A stretch of DNA of 64,000 nt, from NCBI GenBank assembly GCA_003049485.1, contig PYST01000197.1, forward strand, positions 422 through 64,421, given 5' to 3'. Below the pieces are notes generated by a model, which saw only the letters and a program-made list of their open reading frames with translations, was not told where the DNA came from and did not search any database. The DNA is from Ophioceras dolichostomum (Eukaryota; Ascomycota; Sordariomycetes; Magnaporthales; Ophioceraceae). Below, piece after piece: positions 10,883 through 22,203 of the stretch. Each line of letters starts with the position of its first letter. Position 1 is the stretch's first letter. Both the position numbers and the translations under genes were made by a program.

Positions 10883-11042
10883 AGAACATGACGACAGACA
10901 GAACAATACAGAACGTACGACAGAACATTACAGAACGTGACGACGGAACGTGACAGAACATGACGACGGGACGTGACAGAACATGACGACGGAACGTGGC
11001 AGAACATGACGACGGAACATGACGAGACGAACAGACAGACGA
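10883..11042. repeat. Degenerate minisatellite, unit about 23 bp
   Basis: Imperfect tandem copies of a unit like GACGACGGAACGTGACAGAA fill about 160 bp directly after the SHB17 stop. Shorter degenerate versions mark the ends. It may lie within the SHB17 3' untranslated region. Confidence 0.85.
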
Positions 11043-13138
11043 CCATGGCTGTACGTGTTTGATGGGGGGAAGGGGGCGGACCGGTGTCGCACGTAGAAAG
11101 GCACAAGCCGTTTTCTCGATAGGAGTAATAGGTATCTATCTTTTTCAACTCACCGTCAACGTTGCCTGTAGTACGCCACTATGAATACTGCTTAACGGAC
11201 CGAGCGGTATGCTTGTCTAAAGTGTTAAGAAAATCTGGCCATACACCGGAGTTTAAACGTTGTTGAGGGGAAAAAGTATTGGGAGGTTTACCCGTCCCGA
11301 AAATTTTAGGTTGTACCCAAGAGCGTGGCCAAGTAGGCGGAGACATCGCTTCAAGATCATCGAGTCAGCTGCTCCTCAAAGTCCAACAAAATGAGCAAAA
11401 AGGCGAATAGGGAATATTTTGGGAAGACGAGACGCTCGTAGGCTTCAATATCCATGAATGCCTGTATTCGGGGCCACGTTGGAGTCCTTCTGGCGCCTTG
11501 AAACTTCTCGAGTGCTTTTTAGATAACAGCCCTCGCGATACCACCTGCACGTACGCCGAGTTCCTCGATCCTCTATCCGCTATGTGCGCGGCCTTCTTGC
11601 ACGTAGTCGTTGGATCTCCAACAACGGCCGGGATGTCGACGACAATGACGTCGAGGTGCTCCTTTTTCTCACGTACGAGGGGACTCACATCCCATTCGGG
11701 GCTGACGGGGCCGTTACCGGCACGGAAGGAAGGGAGCTGGTAGGCCGTCGGGGTCGATGCCATCAGCCATCGTCGGCCAGTCATCACGGAAGGCCATGAT
11801 GACATTGATCCTTGGCGGTAGGGTACCTACACCGATAGGTAGATGCCGATACACTTATACGGCAGGTGCTAGAAGCCCGGTCGTACCATGCCTTTCTTGA
11901 ACGTCCAGCACCGATGGCCATCCGGGCCGTCGAAGGCGTTTGATGGGGCGCCGTCTGGCTCATTGCTGTCCGGTCCTAGGATGAGTGAGTCAATAGCGCT
12001 AGCTGCGGCTCGAAGAGACTGCATCGGTCTCCCTGCTCTGTGAGACGAATTATCACGAGAAACCCTCGCTCGCTCGCGGCAGGGCAGCTGGCAGCTGCTG
12101 GGCGGGGACCCCGGATTCAAGGGTTAGGGTTCTGAAGACCTGAGTCCCCCCACGCCCAGGCGGGCCCCCCACTGAAACACTGAAGTGAGCTGCACCGTTG
12201 CTATGGATAAAGTTCTCAAATCCCACGGCCCCCTCGGCCCTGGTTATCCATCCGATGTTAAAAGGGACCTATAGTGGTTCTTGTAGGAACCAAGGTAGAA
12301 ATATGTCGACATGGAGAGAAAAGGGTCACGAATTAAGTCGCGGGATCAACAAGCCAATGGCACACCATTGATGAAGACAATGAGCCGACCTACACTAGTA
12401 GATGGTTGAAGAAGACTTTAGCTTTGCGCCTCGATATCGCATCAGGTTTTACGACAGTCCGTCCGTCGTCGCACACGAGTCACCTGGGCGATCCGCCTCG
12501 CCCGAAGCCACCATCACGAGTCAACAGCAGTGGGTTGGCGGCTGCGCACTTGACACGTACATCACTCGCCCTTGGCTTGGTTTCTCTTCGAGAATTTTTG
12601 TCTGTTTTTTTCCACACTTTAGACCGGAAAATCTACGACCACCAAGCCACATCAAGAACAGCAAACAAGCTTCTTCCAGTTACTAATATCTTATCTGGGC
12701 GGACAGACGTCTGCCCTTCGTCTCTTTTTTATCTGTTCTGGTTCTGGTTCTATCGCGGGAGCTAATCGGGACCGTCCCTTATTTTCCCCCGCCGTTCATT
12801 CGAGATCTCCCACTCCCCACTCTTTCTCTCTCCCAAGCACGCACTGCAAGCTCCCGTCGCAGGTAGCTCGAAAGCTCCCTCCCTTTTACGGCTTGCAGGA
12901 TTAGCTGGGCCGTGTTACGTCTAGTAGCGTTCTGGCTTCTGATAAGGGATCAACAACTTCTTCCTTGCATTGACTGAGGTGAATCATCAACTCTGCGATT
13001 GGGAGAAGGCGTAGTCATCAATCAGTTGGAAAGAAGAAGAGAAGGAAGAAGGAAGCTCGATATGAAACCGTTAGCAGTGGCCACAATACCGTAGCATCAT
13101 CTTCTTCAACCTTCCTGCCGCCATCCACCGCAGCCAAA
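11043..13138. other. Intergenic, about 2.1 kb
   Basis: I see no gene with recognisable motifs. A 146-codon frame on the minus strand (11365-11805) has no family resemblance and overlaps a plus-strand frame. From about 12.6 kb onward the sequence is pyrimidine-rich, like the promoter and leader of the transporter that starts at 13139. Confidence 0.5.
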
Positions 13139-15715
13139 ATGTCGAATAGTGGCCGGGACTCGCCGTTCCGCCCCGACCGATTCCCAATTCCTCGCTCGTC
13201 CTCCCCAGCCAGCGCGAGCGCCGTTGCCAGGTCGCTGAGCGCGTCGGTTCCACGCGCCGACGTCACCGCCAGACTCGCATCGCCCGTGCCCGTCCCGTCG
13301 TATGGCACACCACCTCCGAACACGACTTTGCAATCGGGGACACCACTGTCGAGACTCCGCCGCGAAGGCTCCGACGAAGGGGTCACTCCTCTCGCGGGGG
13401 CTAGCCCGCTTGCTCCCGTCCCAGGTCCCGGCATCTCGGCGCTGGCGGCAGCCCTTTCGAACTCCATCGGCACCTCCCCTCCCCGCTTCGGCACGCCACC
13501 CGTGCGCCAGCTGTCCCCCTCCTTGTCCGCCACCGCCCTGCTGGGCCCAGGCCCCACGGCGTCCACCACCCCGACGAACTACGGCTCTTTCGACGCGAGA
13601 TCACGCCTCCTGCCCCCCGCCGGGAGCGGCCCTTACGAAGATGCCGAGATCGTGCGGCGACACCTCGTCAACCCGTCCGACTTCGCCGGGTCCGATGCAG
13701 GCGGGGGAGATCCCTCGAGCAAGGGCAAGCAGGCCGCCGGCGCTGGCGCCGGCGCTGATGAGAGCGCCATCGGCGGCAACGGACTGGACGAGGACGAGTT
13801 CTCCAGCCTGAAGCTCCAGGGCGGCGACATCACGCGCCCCATATACAAGTGGACCGAGGACGCCACCAACAAAGTGCAGCGCAGCAAGAGCTTCAGCGTG
13901 CCCCGGCCCGAGCCCGAGCTCGAGGTGCTGGACATCAACAACATCAAGGTTCCCGGTGGCTTCCGGCGCAATTTCCTCCGCCGAGCCGCCCGTAGCCCCC
14001 CCGGTGATCCGCACGGGCCAGAAGATGTCGATAACGGCGGTGGGTCCGGTCCTTCGCGACGCCATGTGTTCGCACAACAGAACAACCAGCAGCAGCAGCA
14101 ACAACAACCCCAGCTGTTCACGTCGAGCTTCCTCGAGTTCCTGTCCATATACGGCCACTTCGCAGGGGAGGAGCTAGAAGAGGACGACGAGGTGCTGGGT
14201 CCGGGGGAGTACTTCTCCTCGGGCGACGACGAGGAGGAGGACGACAGGGACCTGTGGACCTCCGCCGCCGGGGGCGACGAGGGCTCGGACGACGACCGGG
14301 AGCCGATGGAGGACAGCGCGCTGCTGACGCCGAGCCGGCGCAAGCGGAGGAGGAAACACCGCGGGGGCAGCGGGAAGGCGACGCCGTCCGGGGCGTTCGT
14401 GGTGCTGCTCAAGTCGTTCGTGGGCACGGGCGTGCTGTTCCTGCCGAGGGCGTACCTCAACGGCGGCATGCTGTTCAGCAACCTGGTGCTGCTGTTCGTG
14501 GCCGCGCTGAGCTACTACTGCTTCGTGCTGCTGGTGACGACGCGCCTCAAGGTCGAGGGCTCGTTCGGCGACATCGGCGGCGTGCTGTACGGGAAGTGGA
14601 TGCGGCTGCTGATCCTCACCTCGATCGTCATCAGCCAGGTCGGGTTCGTGGCCGCGTACATCGTCTTCACCTCGGAGAACCTGCAGGCCTTCATCCTGGC
14701 CGTGTCGGACTGCAAGACCATGATCGACATCAAGTACCTGATCCTCATGCAGATGATCATCTTCCTGCCCTTCTCTCTGCTGCGCGACATCAACAAGCTG
14801 GGCTTCACCGCCCTGATCGCCGACGCCTTCATCGTCATCGGGCTGGCCTACCTCTTCTACTTCGACGTGCTCACGCTCAGCGCCAACGGCCTGGCCGACA
14901 TCACGCTCTTCAACCAGCGCGACTGGACGCTGTTCATCGGCACCGCCATCTTCACCTTCGAGGGGATCGGCCTCATCATCCCGATCCAGGAGTCGATGCG
15001 CCACCCGGAGAAGTTCCCGAAGGTGATGTTCGCCGTCATGATCGTCATCACGACGCTCTTCATCACCATGGGCGCGGTGTCGTACGCGGCGTACGGCTCC
15101 GAGACGGAGACGGTTGTGCTGCTCAACCTGCCGCAGGACAACAAGATGGTCAACGGCGTGCAGTTCCTGTACTCGCTTGCCATCCTGCTGTCGACGCCGC
15201 TCCAGATCTTCCCCGCCATACGCATCACGGAGAACGGCCTGTTCACCAAGAGCGGGAAGTACAACCCTTACATCAAGTGGCAGAAGAACCTGTTCCGCTT
15301 CCTGGTCGTGGCGGGCTGCGCGGCCATCGCGTGGGGAGGCGCCGACGACCTGGACAAGTTCGTGGCGCTGGTGGGGAACTTTGCTTGTATCCCGCTTGTT
15401 TACATCTATCCGGTGAGTCCTTCAGTCCAAGTCCAAGTCGTGCTTCTTTTTTTTTTTATCCGTATCCCCCCCGGTTCATTGCCCAACTACATCTGCCTGC
15501 TTTTTGTAATTGCTGATGATATGGTCAACGACATTTAGCCCATGCTGCACTACAAAGCCGTCGCTCGGACGAGGCTCTGGAAAGTCGCCGACGTCGCCCT
15601 CTGCATCTTCGGCTTCATCGCCATGGCGTACACCACCAGCCTCACGGTCATGAGCTGGGCCGCCTCGCCTTCCGAGCCGAGCCTGCCGTCGCACTGCGAT
15701 ATGAGGAAGACCTGA
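13139..15715 (+). CDS. Vacuolar amino-acid transporter, AVT3/AVT4-like (AAAP family)
   Basis: Exons 13139-15412 and 15539-15715 (intron 126 nt, GTGAGT..TTTAG) give 816 residues. The first roughly 415 residues are disordered: Ser/Pro/Gly-rich, with a polyglutamine patch and acidic runs, as in fungal Avt3/Avt4 proteins. The transport core begins at PSGAFVVLLKSFVGTGVLFLP, the typical first helix of the AAAP/SLC36 family, and has about eleven membrane helices. These include FTFEGIGLIIPIQ and LSTPLQIFPAIR, and the last is encoded after the intron. Avt3 and Avt4 export neutral or basic amino acids from the vacuole; which substrate applies here cannot be told. A 420-codon frame on the same strand and a 276-codon antisense frame overlap the core but are shadows of its GC-biased codons. 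Confidence 0.92.
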
Positions 15716-16530
15716 GGAGACGTCATCCTCGGCTTGGTGGGTGGGATGGAGGGGTGGGTGAGGGAGCTGGAGCCCATGCACAGATAATTTTCATTATAGT
15801 TTAGCAGCTAAATTGTTTGGCTTTTTTTGATTTTGTATCTGTCTCTCTGGGAACGAGATTGGCTTTTTTTTTTGTTCTTGTGCATCGCATACAAGTTCTT
15901 GGGTAGGTACTTGGCACTATTGCTCTGTTCACTCAGGGGCACGAAGGGCGGGTTTTGGTTCAAGGGATCTCCTGCTTTCTGGATAGGTAGGTTTGTGGGC
16001 GCTACCACGCACTGGATATAGACAGACTGATTGATTATCGGAGACTGGGTAGAGAACGATGCAGAGACAGGCGAGAGCGATTTGCGTCGCGTTTCTGCAT
16101 ATATAGCTAAGTATTCCATATGCGCATTATGCCTTGGCTTAGATCTAGAAATTTCATTATCAAATTTCTCACTATTCTTTACTTTTCTCTAGAAAGATTC
16201 ACTGGTGATGAATCGCTGATGCGGGGATTCACCGCCATAATTGATGCTTAGCTTTGTCAAGCTTCGGGTGGCAAGGGTGGGGGACCCTCTTTAAATGCAT
16301 CTCCGCAAGCTTGCCTCGAACGTTCTCGACGTTTTTGCCGGCTCCGTGTATCACCACTCCATCTTTCAGAGCCTCAAGACACACGCAGTCGATATTTCCG
16401 TTCTTGTTTATTTTTTGCGCGAGTGCCTCTGGCTATTGCTTCTTAAGTAAAGTCCTTATTTTGTTTCTTTGGATACGTCGTCGTCTTCTTTCTACTACAC
16501 TCTTCTGTCGTATTTTTTTCCTCTTTCAGG
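15716..16530. other. Transporter 3' region and RPB11 leader
   Basis: Probably the 3' untranslated region of the transporter followed by the RPB11 promoter and leader. Just before the RPB11 ATG the sequence reads CTCTTTCAG, which looks like a splice acceptor, so a 5'-UTR intron is possible. Otherwise T-rich and featureless. Confidence 0.4.
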
Positions 16531-17954
16531 ATGAACGCCCCCGATAGGTACGTGGTCTCTCCCTTCGTCCCCTTCCTTCTATCCCTGCGCGCTGCGTCTC
16601 TCCACCCTACCTTACCTAGACCTATTCGCCTCCCACCTGGCAAGTCGCTGTGTGTGAGGCCTTGACGTGTCGGCGCAGAGTGATTTCTCGGTCTTTGTCA
16701 GAATGGAGCGGAGAAAATCACGGGCTAGTGGCTCCGTTTGGACTTCAGGGGAAGAGGGGTGGCATCTGATCCGTCACGGAGGAGGAGGGCAGCGGCTTGT
16801 AACAGCCCAATCATTTGGCTGAGGGTTATCCGGATGTCATTCCGGTGTCACGCCGCACTCCGGGCCTGGTGAGGAAGGCACGCCCAACATCGACCTCCGG
16901 GGGAAAGTCGCCCGACCACGGAGCTGATTGGGCGGATAGTGGGATGGAAGCTCTGGACATCCACATCTGCGAGAGATGTTGAGCATCGGTTTGCTGCTCC
17001 TGCTCTCCTGATGTCGTTTGCGACCCAGGGTCTCTTTCTTGCCAGCACTGATTCACTCTCACTTCACTTCCCTCTGGCTGGTCTCTGCTCGCTTCCAACT
17101 CAACTTCCTTCCCACAACCTTTCCTAATACCACAAAAAACATTGTTGGCTCTATTTGCGCATTCGTCCAAACATTTCGCTGCCGCAGCAGCAGCTTTCTG
17201 TCTGCCCATCATGAATCCCAAGCACAACAGCGAACCCACATCGTAATGAATTACCTCCCAGCTCCAGCTTTTTGCTACGATTCGTCTTGCGCATCTGCCA
17301 CAGAAGAAGGTGAAGGTGCTAACCATGGCATCATAGGTTTGAGCTCTTCCTGCTCAACCCAGATGAGGAGAAGATCACCGAGACGATAAATACAAGTCAG
17401 TCACATCCACGTCCGATGCCGACCTTATTTCTAGGAGGTTGATGCTCCTATGCAAATTAAGGCTGTCGCAGGGCGCTTCCTTCTCTCGTCTGGGACGCTA
17501 ACAAACACTGGGCGGATGCTTCCCTTCATTCAGGCATGTCCAACACATCGGACTTCTTGTTCAAGAAGGAGGATCACACTCTCGGAAATCTCCTCTGCGA
17601 ACACCTCAAGCAGCACCCCCACGTCTTGATGGCTGGCTACAAAGGTTTGTGGTCGTGCTTTTTTAGTCGCGCACCTGGCTTGAGGCCTCTGCCTGCGCCA
17701 TCTATATCTGTTAGCTGACATGCTCCCCCATGCATCCAGTCGCTCACCCTAATGTGCCTGAGTTCTTTTTGCGCATCCAGACGGACGGCAAGGTCACGGC
17801 CAAAGTGTGCCTCGCCGACACGTGCCGGCAGATCGTCACCTCCCTCACCCAGATCCGAGCCGAGTTCACGCGCGAGTATGAGCTCCGTCGCATGGTCGCC
17901 GCTGGAGAGCAGCAGCAGCAGAACGGAGACGGCGGTCATGGCATGGGCGTCTAG
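16531..17954 (+). CDS. RPB11: RNA polymerase II subunit RPB11
   Basis: Exons 16531-16547, 17337-17395, 17534-17644 and 17740-17954 join in phase to 133 residues. The start MNAPDRFELFLL, then KKEDHTLGNLL and VAHPNVPEFFLRIQT, are the defining segments of Rpb11. It pairs with Rpb3 in an alpha-like heterodimer that nucleates RNA polymerase II assembly in the nucleus. The core is followed by a short Gln/Gly tail not present in the yeast protein. Exon 1 is only 17 nt and is followed by a 789-nt intron, far longer than any other here. It is the exon-1 and exon-2 joining that recovers the conserved MNAPDRFE start. The neighbour LSM5 is convergent. Confidence 0.95.
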
Positions 17955-18689
17955 GTTAAACGGGCACCTGAGCTAGCTACTGCTAGCGAGCGAGCAGGGG
18001 CGGAGCGAACCGCGACGGCGGATGGATGATGTTTCTGTTTCTCTCCGAAGGGGTAGTCAGGGCTGTAATGGGAGGGTCGGCGTATAGGCGTCTGGTGGGT
18101 CATGGACTGGTGGACGGATGGTATTTTACCTCCATCCAAAAAATCTCGTTCTACGAGCTGTTGCGTTTCGGCGTTTTCGTGGGCTGTTCACTTGAAAAAG
18201 ATCAGGGGGAGAGGACCAGGGTGGACTGCGGACATGGCCTTGGCCATTTTGCTTGATTCACAGACAAGCCCTGGATCTGATTTGGTACATCCCATGTCTA
18301 GCTGTACCATGTTCGTCATCGCGCCTTTTCTTTTCCCCTGGTGATCTGTGCCAGTGTCCCAAAATCTTCATAACGACTCCTTATAACCAATAGAACGGCC
18401 AAATCATCTGCCCTGTATCTCCCCTTCGGTGATTGCACTATCTGTTTTGACCTCCTTGTGAAAGTCGTGAAAGGCATGGCCAACACGGGGCTCTCCTTGG
18501 ACGGAGTATAAGGTCGTATGTCACAGCTTCGCAAAGCTCATCACGCTCTGTATCCACGGCAGCGAGTAATCCAGCCTACGCTTGCTCCACAAGTGGGTGC
18601 TCACGGCACTCGGGGAGATACACGGAAAACCCCCAAACGCAATCCAGCTGGGAGAACCCCCATCACCTCAGAGACTGCCTTGCCCCGTA
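17955..18689. other. Convergent 3' regions of RPB11 and LSM5
   Basis: No gene seen. The stretch lies between two convergent stops and presumably contains both 3' untranslated regions. Confidence 0.5.
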
Positions 18690-19302
18690 TCATGATTGCA
18701 CGGGACCTTCGCCGCCAGGGATGAGCTGCAAAGAGCTGTTAGTAAGGCTTCCCCTCTAAATAGAACTAAAGCGAGGAGGTTGTTACCATGCAGATGTTGT
18801 TCCCATTCAGGAGTATCTTGGACAGCTTCGTGTGATTGCCCGAATAGTCACTGGAGAGGGCGGTCAGCTACTGGCCCATTCCTAAAGCAGGGGAAGAGTG
18901 GGGGAGAAACATACAACTCTGTCACGTCTTCAAGGACCATGTCTAGGTAGTCGCGAGTTAGTTGGCAATGTTCGGCCCAGGCTGACGAGTGCCATCGATG
19001 AGGCGCAACGGATTCCATCAATACTCACTGACGTAGTCATCGAACCCCACTAAAAGGCCGCTGAATTCTGTACCGAGGAAAAGAAGTCCAGTCAGAACAT
19101 TAGTGCCACACAGGGGGTAGGCAAATTCGAGGTCGCATACCCTTGTCACCCTTCATGATGACCCAGATGCGGGACCCGACACATTTGTCGATGAGTTCTG
19201 AGTTAGTGAGAAAGTCAGCAAACGCACGTAGAAAAAGGAAAGGGAAAGACAGGAGACGCGAGTGAAAAGATGCTTGCCTAATGGAAGAAGTTGGGTGGTC
19301 AT
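18690..19302 (-). CDS. LSM5: U6 snRNA-associated Sm-like protein LSm5
   Basis: Six small exons on the minus strand (19302-19278, 19197-19141, 19067-19029, 18942-18915, 18850-18787, 18725-18690) join in phase to 82 residues. The product begins MTTQLLPLELIDKCVG and contains the Sm1 motif with GFDDYVNMVLEDV and the Sm2 motif KILLNGNNICMLIPGG, both diagnostic for LSm5. LSm5 is part of the LSm2-8 ring on U6 snRNA and the LSm1-7 ring in mRNA decay. Five introns of 61-86 nt interrupt 249 coding bases. The first uses a GC donor (GCAAGC) with a CAG acceptor; the rest are GT-AG. The gene is head-to-head with the exonuclease gene 583 bp away. Because every exon is under 65 nt, an open-frame scan does not reveal it. 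Confidence 0.93.
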
Positions 19303-19885
19303 CTTGCGGATAAAACGAAATGGAGTCTTTGGACGTCACACTGCGACTATCGTCGTTGGCCTTCGCGACGCTGATGGCGACTCTGTTGCAGGTTGTCGAG
19401 TTGGAGATGCACTTACTGAGTTGTGGCTGGTGGGCTGTTGGAATGAAAGAATGAAAGTCACCAAACGAAGTCACCTGACTTCGTGTTCCTCTCTCTCATA
19501 ATTGCATGTTCGACCCGACCAGGATCACCGCCTGCGTGAACTTGGAACCAACCAACCCAGCCCACATCATCACGTCCCATCACAACCGGCCAGGCACGCG
19601 GCGCGTCTGCCTAAATTGGTGCTTTCTGTCGCCCACAACGGCTCATGTTCCTGAGAGTGAGATGTCATGACAACTGCCTCCCGCCGTTGTGCGTCATGGC
19701 TCGGTTCACAAGGCTGGGCGAGAGTGATTCGCAACAACTTTCCTCATCATCATGGTGAGCGGTATTATTCCTCGTCAATAGGTGCTGCTGCACGACCTCG
19801 GCTGTAGGTGTAATTTCGCCCCCCTTTTTGCCTTCTTGCCGCCCTAAAAACTTGCGGAATAAAGGAATCAGATATTAAACAACAA
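19303..19885. promoter_or_regulatory. Shared promoter region of LSM5 and the 3'-5' exonuclease gene
   Basis: A 583-bp spacer between two divergent starts. A TTCCTCATCATCATGG pyrimidine-rich stretch precedes the exonuclease. I cannot assign individual sites. Confidence 0.45.
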
Positions 19886-21787
19886 ATGATTCTTAGGTGC
19901 GCTACGTCAAGTCAAAGGTGTTTCTCTTGGCGGAATATCAAAATGAGCTCAAGGTCTCCCTCGCGCGTACAGTGGCAGCTATGGCACCCCAGCCAGGGCA
20001 TCCACTTTGCCACGGCGGAAATTCAACAGCAACAGAAGCATTCAGAGTCTCTGTACCCAGACCTCGGTGAATTCTCCCTGGATTCGAATAGCAGCGGTGC
20101 GGGTCCATCGTCGTCCATTGCCCCTGGACGGGATCCCGGCTTGGCAGCTGGTCGGAAGTTTGCACCGCCAGTCCTTCAACCTACCAGCAGTGCTGGCAGC
20201 AAGGAGGACGACGGTCATCACCACCGCCCACCAGCCGAGGCTTCAGCACCTTTGAAAGAGGAGGACAAGCCGAAGAATGGTCAGGAATCGAGCCGGCCCC
20301 TCCCTCCTAATGCTCTCATCGAGGAGCCACCATTTACCCCTTTAGACTACACAATTCCCCTCAAGGCCTTCCGCGCCGCGAAGCTCGCAAAGCCTGACAC
20401 TGCCGAGTCCTTCTGGGCCTACTCGCTGTACCGTGGCCCCAACGACGACAAAGTCAAGGTGCACTACTGCACCAACAAGCACACGACCGAGCGAGTGTGC
20501 CAGCAGTACTTCATGAACGAGAAGGTGATCGGCTTCGATCTCGAGTGGATGGCGAGCGCGGCAAGGTGGTCAGGCGCCCGGCGCAATGTGTGCCTCGTTC
20601 AGCTGGCCAGTCAGAGCCGAGTTGCGCTGTTCCATCTGGCGGTCTTTCCCTACAGCGAAACCCTCGTGGCGCCGTCACTGAAGAAGATCATGGAGGACCC
20701 AGCCATCACGAAGGCTGGTGTCAACATCAAGGGGGACTGCACGAGGCTCCGCACTTATCTGGGCATCGATCCCCGAGGCATCTTTGAGCTGAGCCACTTA
20801 TTCAAACTGATCAAGTATACGGTGAGCGGCGAGAGCCACCTCATCAACAAGAGGCCGGTGGCTCTCGCGGAGCAAGTGCAGCACTGGCTTAGGCTGCCGT
20901 TGTTCAAAGGCGCAGACGTCCGCAACAGCGACTGGATGAAGCGTCTGGACTTGGATCAGATAATATGTAAGCACTTTTGTTCCCAGGCCCACTGCCGTCT
21001 CATTACTCACAGATGAGGACTAAACGACAAACTCTTAGACTCTTCGTCGGATGCCTATGCGGCTGTTCAACTCTACGCGGTCATGGACCACAACCGCCAG
21101 AACCTGCAGCCGACCCCTCCTTTGCCTTACCATGCGGAGCTGGACAAACCAATCCGACGAGCGGATGCCGTAGCTCCAGCTGTTGATGAAGAGCCAGAAG
21201 ACGCCGAAGAATACGACGAGGGCGAAGACGATCAAGGCAACGAGACAGGGGCGCCGCCGACTGTGCTATCTAGAGAGTTCATCAGCTCGGTCACCGACAC
21301 CATCCAGGTGGAAGCAGGAGCGGACGAAGCCGACCACCCGTCACCGCTACCAGCTCCGACACCCGCCGCCGCTACCACGCCAGCCAGGGGGCGCAAGTCA
21401 GCAGCAGCAGCAGCAGAAAAGAAACAACAGCCCCCCAAAGACGAGAGGATCCTCGCGGCCGAGGCATGGGCAGCAGCCTACCGCGCCAGCCGCGCGAAAC
21501 CTCCCCGCGCCACGGCCGCCGCGCTGCGCACCTATCACATCTGGAGCTCGAACAGCGACCTCGACCCGCCAGCAGTGGCCAGCGTGCTGCGCGACCCGCC
21601 GCTGCAGACGTCGACGGTGCGCAACTACATCCTGGAGGCCATCAGGTGGGAGAAGCTTCCCTACGAGCACTCGCGGTTGCGCGTCGAGGTGTGGGAGCCG
21701 CTCGAGGCCGCGTCGGCCTCGAGGTACTCGAGCGTGGGGGCTGATATGGAGAGGGCTGCTGCTCGAAGTGCCGCTGGGCAGCAGTGA
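19886..21787 (+). CDS. DEDD-type 3'-5' exonuclease (WRN-exo/RNase D-like)
   Basis: Exons 19886-20966 and 21039-21787 (intron GTAAGC..TTAG) give 609 residues. The nuclease domain spans about residues 190-390. It carries motif I in FDLEW, motif II in NIKGDCTRL and motif III in YSSSDAYAAV, so it is the DEDDy class with a Y-x3-D signature, as in WRN exonuclease and RNase D. The N-terminus is rich in R, S and C without early acidic residues, which suggests mitochondrial targeting. A methionine 20 codons downstream (MSSRS) is an alternative start. An acidic, low-complexity linker with Ala/Gln runs leads to a C-terminal domain of about 90 residues. That domain has HTH-like spacing (AVASVLRDPPLQTSTVRNYI), resembling the helix-turn-helix found at the C-terminus of some RecQ-related proteins. 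Substrate is unknown. Confidence 0.85.
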
Positions 21788-22203
21788 AACGCTATTTTGA
21801 GTGGGAACAAGTGTATCTATGGGGCAAAGTACGGGCACTCGGCATATGTTCTATCAATCCGTGGCCCTAACGCCCACATAAGAGCCTTTTTCTTCCCCTA
21901 TCCAAAGACGTACAATGCTATTTCTCACCCAACGCTTGACTTTCCGTCGGGATTATAAACATGAATTTTCTTCTTGCACAACTCTCCTCACTTAGGGTTC
22001 AGAGTCGGACAAATAGAGAGCCGTTGTTTTGCAGCCGTTCAGGGCGGCTGGGTCAACAATGTGCACCTTACAATACATGTGTGGCCGAATTCATGACGGT
22101 TGTTGGTATCTAAGAGGGGTGATGAAGTCTCGAGCAAGAATATCACAAACAATACGAACACATATGTCACGCACGCTCCGCCCCATTTGCCATTTCCTCG
22201 TCC
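21788..22203. other. Convergent 3' regions of the exonuclease gene and YTM1
   Basis: No gene seen; T-rich in parts, presumably 3' untranslated sequence. Confidence 0.5.

Noticed and set aside
14174..15004. 276-codon antisense frame and a 420-codon overlapping sense frame in the transporter gene
   Set aside because: Both are shadows created by GC-biased third positions in the transporter core; they show no family motif and are dominated by Arg, His, Gln and Ala.
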